Positions 45,305 through 54,933 of a stretch of DNA of 64,000 nucleotides are shown here, in pieces (the first letter of the stretch is position 1; every line of letters begins with the position of its first letter). The notes beneath the pieces are model-generated. The model did not search any database and had not been told where the DNA came from. It saw only the letters and a program-made list of their open reading frames with translations. The position numbers and the translations under genes were made by a program. This DNA is from Nitrospirales bacterium (GTDB lineage: Bacteria > Nitrospirota > Nitrospiria > Nitrospirales > UBA8639), in contig JAJDVY010000042.1 in assembly GCA_022825885.1 (NCBI GenBank), positions 1 through 64,000 of the forward strand, in the 5' to 3' direction.

Positions 45305-46570
45305 CTAGACTTCCCGGCTCCCCCGTGTGGACTTGATGACCAGACAGGCATTCACTCCGCCAAAGCCAAAGGCATTTGAAAGCACTGCGTCGATGGCCAC
45401 GCGGCGGGCTTGCCCGGGAATATAATCAAGATCGCAGTCGGGATCAGCATTCTCCAGGTTGATCGTCGGCGGCAGGACGCCGTGATACAACGCGAGGGTG
45501 GTCACGACGGCTTCGACTCCGCCGGCCGCTCCCAACAGGTGGCCCAGCATGGATTTCGTCGAACTCACCGGCAACCGGGCGGCATGGTCTCTGAATACGG
45601 TTTTGATCGCCTGCGTTTCAACTGTATCCGCAAAGGTGGAGGTCGCATGGGCGTTCACGTATCCGATCGCAGTTTTCGGAATCCCCGCGTCACCAATGGC
45701 CTTCTCGATGCAATCCACGGCCCCGGCCCCGTCATCCGGGGGGGCGGTGATGTGAAAAGCGTCGCTGGTCATTGCATAACCGGCCAGTTCTCCGTACAGT
45801 TTGGCGCCGCGCCGTTGCGCGTGCTCCAATTCTTCCAACACCAGCACGCCGGCGCCTTCTCCGATCACGAACCCGTCACGGTCCCGGTCAAACGGACGAC
45901 TCGCCCGTTGCGGGTCGTCATTACGACGCGATAACGCTTTCGCGGCGGCAAAGCCCGCAAGGGCCAACGGACAAATCGTGGACTCGGTTCCGCCAGCCAA
46001 CATCACGTCCGCTTCCCCACGTTGAATAATCCGGTAGGCGTCTCCAATGCAATGATTCCCCGTGGCACAAGCCGTCACGGCACACGAATTCGGGCCCTTG
46101 GCCCCAAACCGGATCGCCACCTGGCCCGAAGCCAAATTGACGATGACCATCGGGATGAAGAACGGGCTGACGCGCCCCGGCCCTTTGTCCTGGAGTACCT
46201 TGTGATACTGCTCAATGGCCGGCAGACCACCGATGCCCGCCCCGATATAGACCCCGACCCGTTCAGCCGTATCGGGTGCGATCGTGAGTCCCGCGTCATC
46301 CACCGCCTCCTGGCTCGCGGCCACGGCGTACTGGATGAACGTATCCATTTTCTTGATTTCTTTTTTTTCGATGTACTCAGCCGGGTCGAAGTCCTTGACT
46401 TCGGCCGCAATCCGGCAGGGATAACCGGACGCATCAAAGCGCGTGATGGGACCGATTCCCGACTGCCCGGCACACACCGCGTGCCAAGTCTTGTCGACAC
46501 CGACTCCCAGGGGAGTCACGGCTCCCAGGCCGGTGATGACCACGCGCCGACGGGGGGGATACTCGGTCAT
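45305..46570 (-). CDS. fabF: Beta-ketoacyl-ACP synthase II
   Basis: A 421-residue elongating condensing enzyme. The active-site Cys is in TACATGNHCIGDAYR (near 167-168), the His pair in NAHATSTFADTVE and KSMLGHLLGAAG, and the C-terminal NAFGFGGVNACLV is intact. Follows acpP by 12 bp. Confidence 0.98.
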   Translation of the reverse strand: MTEYPPRRRVVITGLGAVTPLGVGVDKTWHAVCAGQSGIGPITRFDASGYPCRIAAEVKDFDPAEYIEKKEIKKMDTFIQYAVAASQEAVDDAGLTIAPDTAERVGVYIGAGIGGLPAIEQYHKVLQDKGPGRVSPFFIPMVIVNLASGQVAIRFGAKGPNSCAVTACATGNHCIGDAYRIIQRGEADVMLAGGTESTICPLALAGFAAAKALSRRNDDPQRASRPFDRDRDGFVIGEGAGVLVLEELEHAQRRGAKLYGELAGYAMTSDAFHITAPPDDGAGAVDCIEKAIGDAGIPKTAIGYVNAHATSTFADTVETQAIKTVFRDHAARLPVSSTKSMLGHLLGAAGGVEAVVTTLALYHGVLPPTINLENADPDCDLDYIPGQARRVAIDAVLSNAFGFGGVNACLVIKSTRGSREV

Positions 46571-46582
46571 GAGCGCCGTGGA

Positions 46583-46813
46583 TCAGGTTTTTTCTTTGAT
46601 ATACTCGATGGCTTGGGAAACTTTTTGAATTTTTTCCGCGTCTTCATCGGGAATTTCCACGTCGAATTCTTCCTCAAGCGCCATCACCAGTTCAACCGTA
46701 TCCAAAGAGTCGGCCCCCAAATCCTCGACAAAGGATGCGTCGGGCACGACGTCCTCTTCTTCCACACCCAATTGTTCTGCAATGATCTTTCGAATACGTT
46801 CTTCAGCGGCCAT
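46583..46813 (-). CDS. acpP: Acyl carrier protein
   Basis: A 76-residue acidic carrier protein. The phosphopantetheine serine is in [16 protein letters not shown] near Ser37. ATG at 46813; AGGAGG lies about 12 bases upstream and would also fit the in-frame ATG at 46825. Confidence 0.97.
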   Translation of the reverse strand: MAAEERIRKIIAEQLGVEEEDVVPDASFVEDLGADSLDTVELVMALEEEFDVEIPDEDAEKIQKVSQAIEYIKEKT

Positions 46814-46857
46814 CGACCTTCGCACCTCCTGTTAAACAATAGACATCATTCACCCTG

Positions 46858-47598
46858 TTACGCCATGTGCATCCCGCCATTCACGTGCAATACCTGTCCG
46901 GTGATATACCCCGCGGCGTCCGATGCCAGAAACCGGACGGCTTCCGCCACCTCGGCGGGTTGGCCCAATCGACCAAGAGGAATCTGTTGCCCTAACGTGT
47001 CCCTGACCTCCTGATTCAAGGTCCGGGTCATCGCCGTGTCGATAAACCCAGGGGCCACCGCGTTCACCGTGATGTTCCGGCTCGCGTATTCGCGAGCGAC
47101 GGATTTCGTCAACCCGATGACCGCGGCTTTCGACGCGGCGTAATTCGCCTGCCCCGCGTTCCCGATCGCCCCCACGATCGAGGCCATGTTAATAATCCGG
47201 CCTGATCGCTGTTTGGTCATGGGACCCAGAATCGCCTTGGTACAATAAAACGTCCCGGTGAGATTGACTTGGAGGACGGCGTTCCAATCCTCTTCTTTCA
47301 TGCGCATGATCAACCCGTCACGGGTAATGCCCGCATTATTGACCAACACGTCCACACGTCCCCATTCCTTCATCACGTGATCGACCATCCCCTTGACGGC
47401 TTCCCATTGCGCCACGTTGGCCGACAACGCCAGCCCCCGACCTCGCTGACGTTCCACCAATTGCAGTGTGCCGGCACACCGGTCGGCTTCCAGATCCACC
47501 ACGGCTACGTCGGCTCCGGCTTTCGCAAAACATTCCGCAATGGCTTGCCCGATGCCTTGTGCCGCGCCCGTCACAATGGTTTTTTTTCCCTCCAGCAC
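46858..47598 (-). CDS. fabG: 3-oxoacyl-ACP reductase
   Basis: A 246-residue SDR. Cofactor motif TGAAQGIGQAIAEC, NNAG at about 89-92, catalytic Ser in INMASIVG and Tyr-x3-Lys in YAASKAAVIG, with VAPGFIDTAMT following. GTG start. Confidence 0.97.
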   Translation of the reverse strand: MLEGKKTIVTGAAQGIGQAIAECFAKAGADVAVVDLEADRCAGTLQLVERQRGRGLALSANVAQWEAVKGMVDHVMKEWGRVDVLVNNAGITRDGLIMRMKEEDWNAVLQVNLTGTFYCTKAILGPMTKQRSGRIINMASIVGAIGNAGQANYAASKAAVIGLTKSVAREYASRNITVNAVAPGFIDTAMTRTLNQEVRDTLGQQIPLGRLGQPAEVAEAVRFLASDAAGYITGQVLHVNGGMHMA

Positions 47599-47637
47599 GT
47601 TGCCCCCGTTCTTCTGTTGCGGAACTGCGTCTTACCG

Positions 47638-48573
47638 TCAATGACGTATGGCCGTCAAGGTCTTTTCCAAGGACTCCGGGTCCTGAATATGATGTAATGC
47701 CGCCTCCGGCACGATACGCTTGGCGACCCGCGTCAACACCATCCCCGGCCCGATTTCAATAAACGTCCGCATGCCCTGCTCCCACATCGCCCGAATCGTG
47801 TGCTCCCATAACACGGGGGAAGGTAACTGGAGAATGAGGGAACGACGCACTTCTTCGGCGCGGACCAACGGGCGCGCCTCAACGTTGTTATAGAGCGGCA
47901 CGGTCAAATCGGAAAGTTGCACCGCGTGAACGTGCGGGGCCAGCCGGTCCGCTGCAGGCTGCATCAAGGACGTATGAACCGGCACGCTTACGGGCAAGGG
48001 AATGGATTTCCGGCACCCTTGCACTTTGGCTAATTCGATGGCCCGTTCCACCGCGGCTTTTTCACCCGCGATCACCACCTGCCCCGGAGAGTTGAAATTG
48101 GCCGCGGCCACGACGCCCACCGATTGCGCCTCGCGACAAATGTCCTTGACCACCTCCCCTGCCAACCCCAGGATCGCGACCACCAACCCGCTCCCTGATG
48201 GGACCGCCCTTTCCATGTACCGCGCCCGTTTATGCACCAACGCCACGGCGTCCGGAAACGACAGCCCACCTGCGGCCACGATGGCCGAATATTCGCCCAA
48301 ACTGTGCCCCGCCACCGCGGAGGGCTGAAGACGCGCATCCAAGGCCCGCCAGGCGATGAGGCTCGTCACCAGCAACGCGGGTTGGGTATATTCCGTTCGA
48401 TTGAGTTGTTCCGCCGGCCCGTCAAAACACAGAGCCTGAAGGTCATACCCCAAGATCGAGTTGGCCTCCTCAAACAAGGCCATGAGTTGCGGATACGCCT
48501 CACGCCACGCTTGCCCCATCCCGACGGCCTGGGAGCCCTGACCGGGAAACAGGAATGCGATTGGGTCGGACAT
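47638..48573 (-). CDS. fabD: Malonyl-CoA:ACP transacylase
   Basis: A 311-residue transacylase loading malonyl onto ACP. The oxyanion motif FPGQGSQAVGMG, the nucleophile in AGHSLGEYSA (GHSLG) and the catalytic His in PVSVPVHTSLMQ are all present. ATG at 48573 chosen for the family N-terminus. Confidence 0.97.
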   Translation of the reverse strand: MSDPIAFLFPGQGSQAVGMGQAWREAYPQLMALFEEANSILGYDLQALCFDGPAEQLNRTEYTQPALLVTSLIAWRALDARLQPSAVAGHSLGEYSAIVAAGGLSFPDAVALVHKRARYMERAVPSGSGLVVAILGLAGEVVKDICREAQSVGVVAAANFNSPGQVVIAGEKAAVERAIELAKVQGCRKSIPLPVSVPVHTSLMQPAADRLAPHVHAVQLSDLTVPLYNNVEARPLVRAEEVRRSLILQLPSPVLWEHTIRAMWEQGMRTFIEIGPGMVLTRVAKRIVPEAALHHIQDPESLEKTLTAIRH

Positions 48574-48651
48574 AGACAGGTAAGGTATGAGTGAAACCGT
48601 CGGTAAAGTCAACGGCTAAAAACGCCGGATGCCGGAACCGATCAGGGGAAG

Positions 48652-49461
48652 TCAGTCAACGATGAACTCTCCTCCATCCACACAGATGACGTTGCCGGTC
48701 ATCCAATGCGACTTGGGATGACTGAACAAGCCGATGGCCTCCGCCACGTCCTGCGGCGTGGTCAGGCGGCCCGAGGGATTCTTCCGCTGGGCCATGGCGA
48801 TCATGTCGTCCGAGCCTGGAATTTTCCGCAAAGCCGGCGTATCAGTAACACCGGCCATGATCGCATTTGCCGTAATCCCCATGGGAGCCAATTCAAGTGC
48901 GAGTTGGCGAAGGTGGGATTCCAGAGCCGCTTTCGCCGCGGATACCGCTCCATAGGTGGACCATACCCGCGCGCCCCCCGCACTGGTCATCGCAAAAATC
49001 CGTCCGCCGTGACCCATGAGTCCCCGCGCGAGCAACTCCTGCACCCAATACACCAAACTGTTGGCCATGACATCCAGCGTCATATCGACCTGGGCTTTGC
49101 TCACGGCATCGGCACGCGTGTCGGTGATAAACCGTCTCAGCGTTCCGAAGGCCAGGGAATGGAGAAAGACGCGAATCGTCGCCTGATCCCCATGCGCCTG
49201 GAATCTGGCTTCAACGGCGTCCACGACGTCGCGACGCTTCTCCGCGTCCGCCGCGTTGACGTTGAAAAAGAGGGCTTCCCTGCCGCGGGCATGGATTTCC
49301 GCCACGAGACGGTCCACGTCCGGGAGGGTCGATTTTCGATCCAAATGCACCCCCACGATATTCATGCCGAGCGCCGCCAACTCCAGAGCCACGGCCCTGC
49401 CGAATCCGCTCGAGGCGCCCAAGACTAACGCCCATTCTCCTGGTCTTTCATCCGTCGCCAT
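48652..49461 (-). CDS. Enoyl-ACP reductase-like SDR (FabI/FabL type)
   Basis: A 269-residue SDR in the fatty-acid cluster. The cofactor motif is GASSGFGRAVA. The catalytic Tyr and Lys are spaced as Tyr-x6-Lys (YGAVSAAK), which is the FabI/FabL spacing and not the Tyr-x3-Lys of FabG-like reductases. FLHSLAFGTLRRF occupies the place of the FabI substrate loop. Together with the cluster (fabH, fabD, fabG, acpP, fabF) this makes the final reduction step of elongation the best guess. Confidence 0.78.
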   Translation of the reverse strand: MATDERPGEWALVLGASSGFGRAVALELAALGMNIVGVHLDRKSTLPDVDRLVAEIHARGREALFFNVNAADAEKRRDVVDAVEARFQAHGDQATIRVFLHSLAFGTLRRFITDTRADAVSKAQVDMTLDVMANSLVYWVQELLARGLMGHGGRIFAMTSAGGARVWSTYGAVSAAKAALESHLRQLALELAPMGITANAIMAGVTDTPALRKIPGSDDMIAMAQRKNPSGRLTTPQDVAEAIGLFSHPKSHWMTGNVICVDGGEFIVD

Positions 49462-49473
49462 GCTCGATCCTTT

Positions 49474-50448
49474 CTACCATCGCATCACCCCCGAGGCCCA
49501 CGTGAGACCCGCCCCAAATGCCGCCATCACCACCAGACTTCCTTCACGGATCGTTCCGTTTTTGACGGCTTCGTCCAATGCCAGGGGAATTGACGCAGCC
49601 GAGGTATTGCCGTACCGGTCGACGTTGATCATGATCCGGTCCAAAGGCAACCCGATGCGTTGCCCGACGGCCCGTAAAATGCGGATGTTGGCCTGGTGGG
49701 GAACCAGGCAATCGATGTCGTCAATGCCGAACCCTTGCGCCGCAACAGCCTCCCGTATGGCTTCTTCCATCGTTTTGACGGCAATCTTGAAGGTTTCATT
49801 GCCGCGCATTTTGACGCAATGCAGACGTTCGGCCAAGACGCGTTCCGACGGAGGAAGACTTGACCCTCCGCCCGGCACGCAAATCAAATCGGAGAACCGC
49901 CCGTCCGCGTGCAAATGGAGAGCGAGGATTCCCCGGTCTTCGTCCGTCCGGCCCAGCACCACGGCGCCCGCTCCATCTCCGAAGAGGACACAGGTATTCC
50001 GGTCCGTCCAATCCGTGATGGAAGACATGACTTCCGACCCGATGACCAGCACGTACCTGTGCCCGGTCCGCACAAAGGCGTCGGCCACGGACAGGCCGTA
50101 CACAAACCCGCAGCACGCCGCGGAAATATCGCAGGCAGCGGCCTTGACGGCGCCAAGCCGGTGTTGAATCAGGGACGCGGTGGACGGGAGAGGGGAATCT
50201 CCGGTGCAGGTGGCCACCAGAATCAGGTCGAGTTGGGCCGCCTGGACCTTGGCGTCAGCCAACGCCTGCTGTGCCGCCAGCACGCCGAGATCCGAACAGG
50301 CTTCGCCGGGGGCGGCCAGACGTCGCTCGCGAATGCCCGTGCGTTCCACGATCCAGGCATCCGACGTCTCCACCATGGCTTCGAGATCGGCGTTGGTCAG
50401 AACCTGTTTGGGAGCATAGGACCCCGTCCCGAGTATCCGACTTCTCAT
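49474..50448 (-). CDS. fabH: Beta-ketoacyl-ACP synthase III
   Basis: A 324-residue priming condensing enzyme. Cys in AACDISAACCGFVYG near 112, His in LVPHQANIRI near 245 and Asn in YGNTSAASIP near 275 form the triad. Its ATG overlaps the plsX stop by 4 nt. Confidence 0.97.
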   Translation of the reverse strand: MRSRILGTGSYAPKQVLTNADLEAMVETSDAWIVERTGIRERRLAAPGEACSDLGVLAAQQALADAKVQAAQLDLILVATCTGDSPLPSTASLIQHRLGAVKAAACDISAACCGFVYGLSVADAFVRTGHRYVLVIGSEVMSSITDWTDRNTCVLFGDGAGAVVLGRTDEDRGILALHLHADGRFSDLICVPGGGSSLPPSERVLAERLHCVKMRGNETFKIAVKTMEEAIREAVAAQGFGIDDIDCLVPHQANIRILRAVGQRIGLPLDRIMINVDRYGNTSAASIPLALDEAVKNGTIREGSLVVMAAFGAGLTWASGVMRW

Positions 50449-51476
50449 TCACAGGCCATTTGCGGGCTGGACGTCATCGAGGAGGTCAGGTTTTCGCCAA
50501 TATCGCGCCGGATCAGGTCGATCAGCCGGCCTTCGGCCAAAGCATTCGCTCGCCTGATGGCGTTTTTAATGGCCTTGGCCGAGGACCGGCCATGACAGAT
50601 CATGCAAACCCCATTCACGCCCAAAAGCGGGGCGCCGCCGAACTCGGCGTAATCCGTCCGTCGTTTCAATCGCATGAGCGGGCCCGTCATGAAGGCCAAC
50701 GACAAGCGGCCCAAGGTTGAATTCATCACTTCACTCATGAGGATTTTTTTCATGGCATCGGCCAAGCCTTCGGAGATTTTCAGCGACACGTTCCCCAGAA
50801 ACCCGTCACAGACGATCACGTCGGCTGTCCCGCTATAGACGTCCTTGCCTTCGACGTTTCCGATAAAGTTCAAGGAACTTTCCCTGAGCAGGCGAAAGGC
50901 CTCTTTGGTCACTTCATTCCCTTTGGTGGCTTCCTCCCCGATACTGAGGAGTCCCACGCGAGGCTGCGCGATCTCCATGAGGTGTTTGGCATACTCATGG
51001 CCCATAATGGCAAACTGATGCAACTGTTGAGCGGAGCAATCGACCGTCGCCCCGACGTCCAACATGATGGCCGTCCCCCGTATGGTCGGCAAGGTGGCCG
51101 CAATCGCCGGTCGCTCAACACCCTTGATGGTCCCGAGCAGAAAAAAAGCCGACACCATGGCGGCGCCCGTGTTGCCGGCGCTCACCACCGCCTGGGCTTC
51201 GCCGGTCTTGACCAGACCGGTCGCAACCCAAATGGACGAATCGCGTTTTTTTCGCGCGACTTGCGTGGGAGATTCATGCATATCCACCGTTTGGGAAGCA
51301 TGGTGGACCGTCAAACGGGGGTCCATGCACTGCACGCGTTCCAATTCCGAGCGGAGTGAGTCTTTGTGACCGACGAGGATTAATTCGACGTCAAGCTCTT
51401 TGAGGGCTTGGAGGGCGCCTTCGACGATGGGACTCAGACCGTGGTCCCCGCCCATGGCATCAACAGCAATTTTCAT
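50445..51476 (-). CDS. plsX: Phosphate acyltransferase PlsX
   Basis: A 343-residue enzyme making acyl-phosphate from acyl-ACP for phospholipid synthesis. Motifs MKIAVDAMGGDHGLSPIVEG and SAGNTGAAMVSA are diagnostic. Follows rpmF in the conserved yceD-rpmF-plsX-fabH order. Confidence 0.97.
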   Translation of the reverse strand: MKIAVDAMGGDHGLSPIVEGALQALKELDVELILVGHKDSLRSELERVQCMDPRLTVHHASQTVDMHESPTQVARKKRDSSIWVATGLVKTGEAQAVVSAGNTGAAMVSAFFLLGTIKGVERPAIAATLPTIRGTAIMLDVGATVDCSAQQLHQFAIMGHEYAKHLMEIAQPRVGLLSIGEEATKGNEVTKEAFRLLRESSLNFIGNVEGKDVYSGTADVIVCDGFLGNVSLKISEGLADAMKKILMSEVMNSTLGRLSLAFMTGPLMRLKRRTDYAEFGGAPLLGVNGVCMICHGRSSAKAIKNAIRRANALAEGRLIDLIRRDIGENLTSSMTSSPQMACE

Positions 51477-51554
51477 GAATCGTGCGCCGGCCTCCCATCA
51501 GGAGGGTGGTGTCAAAACCGTGCAAGGCACCGCCGATTCCGGATCAGTGCGTCC

Positions 51555-51737
51555 CTAGCTTTCCTGAATCGCGATGACCGCTATCCGTTTGTAGTAACCG
51601 CACGACAGGCAGGTCCGATGAGGCAACATACGTTCGTGACATTGAGGACAAATGGAAAAACTCGGCATGCCGAGCTTTTTATGCGTGCGCCGTTTATCCC
51701 GCCTGGATTTGGAATGTCGATGTTTGGGATTTGCCAT
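51555..51737 (-). CDS. rpmF: 50S ribosomal protein L32
   Basis: A 60-residue zinc-binding (C+) L32: CPQC and CLSC knuckles, with the basic N-terminus [20 protein letters not shown]. Confidence 0.98.
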   Translation of the reverse strand: MANPKHRHSKSRRDKRRTHKKLGMPSFSICPQCHERMLPHRTCLSCGYYKRIAVIAIQES

Positions 51738-51791
51738 TGTGTTCTCCTCACGTCACGGAAACGACCCGCACTCGTCTATTCTACGCGTCAC

Positions 51792-52349
51792 TCACGCCAA
51801 CGGTTTCTGTGACTGTTTGAAGGCCGCTTGCAGGACCGCAAAGGGAGATCCCGTTTTGACCTCCTTGCACCCGCACCCCTGCACGTTCATATTTTGCCCG
51901 CACACCTGACATAGACCTTGACACCCCTCTGAACAGAGAGGCTGCATCGGGATGGACAGAATGAGTTGTTCACGAAGCATCTCTTGCAATTCAATCCGTT
52001 GTTCAACCACGGAATGGCAGTCCGTCTCTTCAGCCCTCGAATCCTCGTGGACGGCTTTCGCTCCTTTCGACTGCCGCCGCCCTGGATCATGATACACGGC
52101 CCGAAACGAAAGCTCCGCCGGCGTGGCAAACGTTTCAAGACAACGGACGCATTCATGGAGCAGCAAGCCGTTCAGCTCGCCCTCCACCAGAAAATTTATC
52201 TCTTGGGCGTGGACCGTCGCCGTCAACGCAAGGACATCTTGTATGCCGGGATCGTTTTCGTCTAGCTGCAAGTCCTCTTTCCCGACGACGCAGGTGATAC
52301 GCGTGCCTTCCGCAGGAACATCTTTTACACTCAAGCTGAGCGAGGCCAC
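51792..52349 (-). CDS. DUF177 protein (YceD), 23S rRNA accumulation factor
   Basis: A 185-residue YceD-like protein with CVRCLETFATP and the cysteine-rich tail CSEGCQGLCQVCGQNMN. It lies upstream of rpmF, the conserved partner. It is thought to bind 23S rRNA. Confidence 0.9.
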   Translation of the reverse strand: MASLSLSVKDVPAEGTRITCVVGKEDLQLDENDPGIQDVLALTATVHAQEINFLVEGELNGLLLHECVRCLETFATPAELSFRAVYHDPGRRQSKGAKAVHEDSRAEETDCHSVVEQRIELQEMLREQLILSIPMQPLCSEGCQGLCQVCGQNMNVQGCGCKEVKTGSPFAVLQAAFKQSQKPLA

Positions 52350-52417
52350 GTTCCCCGGACCTCCTTTAACACGGGAATGCAGACGCGAACCGCACTGTCA
52401 CGTCGTCAATCCCGGCC

Positions 52418-52645
52418 TTACCGCTCTTCGGCAAAAGCCAATAAGGCTATACTGCGGGCACGTTTGATCGCAATCGTGAGCTTTCGCTGGCAGCGCATAC
52501 AATTCCCCGATATCCGCCTCGGGATAATGCGTCCACGTTCCGTCAAAAAATTACGCAACAGGTTCAGATCCTTATAATCCAAGGGCGTGTTCTCGTGGCA
52601 AAACCGGCAAACGCGCCGTCGCTGAAAAAGCCTCCCTCGTTCCAC
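52418..52645 (-). CDS. rpsR: 30S ribosomal protein S18
   Basis: A 75-residue zinc-type S18 with CRFC and CMRC. The usual following gene rplI is absent; yceD follows instead. Confidence 0.97.
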   Translation of the reverse strand: MERGRLFQRRRVCRFCHENTPLDYKDLNLLRNFLTERGRIIPRRISGNCMRCQRKLTIAIKRARSIALLAFAEER

Positions 52646-52671
52646 GTGTCTGTTCTCCTCGTATGCGAGAT

Positions 52672-53082
52672 TTATGCGTACTCTTCGGACTCGTATGAAT
52701 GATCGTGCGGATAATCGTCTTCTCCCCCTCCGGGCTCACCGGCGTGACTTTGCTTTTTGGGGCCAAATGTCACCGACTGCGCCACGACCTCATGTTTGCT
52801 TCGTCGTTGTCCGTCTTCCGTTTCCCACCGCCGTTGTTGGAGCCGACCATCGATAATAGCAACGTCGCCTTTACTCAAATATTGGCCACAATGCTCGGCT
52901 TGCTTGCCAAAAACCACGATATCAACGAAACAGACTTCCTCTTTCTGATCATCGGCCTTTCGAAACCGACGATTCACCGCCAAACCGAAATTGGCGACGG
53001 GGGTTCCGCTGGGGGTGTATCGAAGTTCAGGGTTTCGTGTCAGATTCCCGATGAGAATGATCTTATTGAACCCCACCACCAT
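52672..53082 (-). CDS. ssb: Single-stranded DNA-binding protein
   Basis: A 136-residue SSB with the OB-fold [20 protein letters not shown]...[11 protein letters not shown]. The ATG at 53082 has GGAGAG upstream. The tail is acidic but ends SYESEEYA, lacking the canonical DDIPF tip that recruits partner proteins. It overlaps rpsF by 20 bp, the standard rpsF-ssb-rpsR order. Confidence 0.94.
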   Translation of the reverse strand: MVVGFNKIILIGNLTRNPELRYTPSGTPVANFGLAVNRRFRKADDQKEEVCFVDIVVFGKQAEHCGQYLSKGDVAIIDGRLQQRRWETEDGQRRSKHEVVAQSVTFGPKKQSHAGEPGGGEDDYPHDHSYESEEYA

Positions 53083-53410
53083 CGGACTCTCCCTGTTCAG
53101 CCGCAACCGCTTGGAACGCTTCCTCTTCCACGCGCACGGTCAAGAACTTGATGACCGAGTCTTCCAATCGATAGAGCCGTTCCAGTTCACTCACCACGTT
53201 CTCTTGCGCCGATTCAAACTGTAGAAGGATGTAGGTGCCGCGCCGGTCATGCTTGATTTCATAGGCGAGCTTCTTTTTTCCCCAATTCTCGGCTTTCACG
53301 AGCGTCGCCCCGTGTTTCGTCAACACGGTTTTCATCTTTTCGATCACTGCCTCGGCTTCATCATCGGCCAACGACGAACGCAAAATAAATATTGATTCAT
53401 AACATGCCAT
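53063..53410 (-). CDS. rpsF: 30S ribosomal protein S6
   Basis: A 115-residue S6 (YESIFILRSSLADDE, NWGKKKLAYEIKHDRRGTYI, RLEDSVIKFLTVRV). The C-terminal tail is Glu/Gly rich. A promoter candidate lies at 53483-53511. Confidence 0.97.
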   Translation of the reverse strand: MACYESIFILRSSLADDEAEAVIEKMKTVLTKHGATLVKAENWGKKKLAYEIKHDRRGTYILLQFESAQENVVSELERLYRLEDSVIKFLTVRVEEEAFQAVAAEQGESDGGGVQ

Positions 53411-53482
53411 ACCGCACCCCTACCCTCTCTCTGAAAAATCCCGATTGGTCACCTTTCACCAGCTTCGTGACAAGGGAAAGCA

Positions 53483-53511
53483 CGGTATCACAGGGGAAAA
53501 TGTACTGTCAA
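53483..53511 (-). promoter_or_regulatory. Predicted promoter for rpsF operon
   Basis: On the minus strand, TTGACA, 17-bp spacer, ATACCG with an extended TGTG before it. The leader to rpsF is about 70 nt and can form a TTGTCAC/GTGAC-CAA hairpin. Confidence 0.4.
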
Positions 53512-53554
53512 ACCGCGTCTCCTCGCGGGTCCTGCGTTCTTGCCCGTTCACGGC

Positions 53555-54142
53555 TTATGCCGGCAAACGGCGATTAAAACGATTCATCGCTTCCTGCACG
53601 TCGTGCGTCACGAGACAGGCCAATCCTTCAACCGCCCGGGCCAGAACGGGTTGCAGGTCTTCCCACTCCGCAGGCGTAAACGGAGCCAACACGTAATCGG
53701 CGGGGCTCACTTCCGGCGCCGGACGGCCTATCCCGATTTTCAAACGAACGAAGGCTTCGGTTCCCAAGGCCATTACGATGGACCGTAAGCCGTTATGTCC
53801 TCCCGTTCCCCCTCCGGGCCTGATGCGCAGACATCCGCTGGGCAAATCCAAATCATCATGGACCACGATCACGTCACGCGCTTGGACGTCATGCGCCGTC
53901 ACGAGTTCCTCCACGGCCTCACCGGACATATTCATAAACGTGGCAGGCAACGCAAGCACAACGGGGTGACCATGGATTCGACCGACACCCCGTTGCGTGA
54001 GGCCATTGTCGCGTAACGGAATCGACCACTCGACCGCCGCTCGAGCCACGACCCGCTGCCCAACGTTGTGACGAGTCACCGCATACTCAACGCCAGGATT
54101 CCCGAGTCCGACAATGACGCGCCGGTTATTTGGAGGGTTCAC
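53555..54142 (-). CDS. pth: Peptidyl-tRNA hydrolase
   Basis: A 195-residue hydrolase recycling peptidyl-tRNA. VGLGNPGVEYAVTRHNVG holds the catalytic His, with FMNMSGEAV, VVHDDLDLPSG and GGTGGHNGLRS. The GTG at 54142 overlaps rplY by 17 bp; further upstream codons are inside rplY. Confidence 0.95.
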   Translation of the reverse strand: MNPPNNRRVIVGLGNPGVEYAVTRHNVGQRVVARAAVEWSIPLRDNGLTQRGVGRIHGHPVVLALPATFMNMSGEAVEELVTAHDVQARDVIVVHDDLDLPSGCLRIRPGGGTGGHNGLRSIVMALGTEAFVRLKIGIGRPAPEVSPADYVLAPFTPAEWEDLQPVLARAVEGLACLVTHDVQEAMNRFNRRLPA

Positions 54143-54812
54143 TGGGTGTGGCAGGAGCCGCAGGCGCTTCGGCAGCACGTTCGGGGCCGGAAACTTCGGC
54201 GGCCGGCGCCGCTTCCGACGTCAGCATGGCGGACAATTTTTCCTCTGAAATCGGCACGGTCACGTTGACGACCATCCCCTCGGGATCGTCCAGAATTTTA
54301 ATGCCCTCGCTGGCCTGCAGATCACGGACGTGAATGCCCTGATTGATTCCCAAGGCCGATGCGTCCACGTCGATTTGGTCGGGAATGACGTTGGGCAGGC
54401 ATTCGATATGCAATTCTCTCATCGGTTGATTCACCACGCCCTTGTCACGTTTGACGCCAATGGGCACCCCCCCCGTGATATGGACCGGGACTTTCACGCG
54501 AACCGGCTTATCCATCGATACTTCCAACAAATCCACGTGCAAGAGCGATCCATCCAGAGGGTCCTTTTGCACGTCTTGAATGACGGCAGTTCGTTGTTGT
54601 GCCTGTTCGTCCCCTTGAATCGTCAAGGAGATGAGCCCCGTACTTCCGGCCTGAGTTACCAGGATATGCTGAATCGACTTGGGGTCAAGTTGGATCAACC
54701 GCGACGTCCCTTGTCCGTACAGCACGGCGGGGATCTGTCCGTTACGGCGGATTTGACGGGCCGCCCCTTTTCCGGATTGCGTTCTCATTGTTGCTTCAGC
54801 CACGAACTCCAT
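54126..54812 (-). CDS. rplY: 50S ribosomal protein L25 (general stress CTC form)
   Basis: A 228-residue two-domain L25/TL5 protein binding 5S rRNA (GKGAARQIRRNGQIPAVLYG N-terminal, then the beta domain). The C-terminal extension is Ala/Pro/Glu rich. Confidence 0.95.
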   Translation of the reverse strand: MEFVAEATMRTQSGKGAARQIRRNGQIPAVLYGQGTSRLIQLDPKSIQHILVTQAGSTGLISLTIQGDEQAQQRTAVIQDVQKDPLDGSLLHVDLLEVSMDKPVRVKVPVHITGGVPIGVKRDKGVVNQPMRELHIECLPNVIPDQIDVDASALGINQGIHVRDLQASEGIKILDDPEGMVVNVTVPISEEKLSAMLTSEAAPAAEVSGPERAAEAPAAPATPSEPSK

Positions 54813-54933
54813 AGTGCTCCTTTGCGTCTTCTCCCCCCGGTCTCAGCGCCGATGTCCTTCGCCGATCACCGGGACCACCGGGACTCCCCCGATGGCTTCA
54901 GGCGGCTACCGTACAAGCCTGTTCATCAAATAA

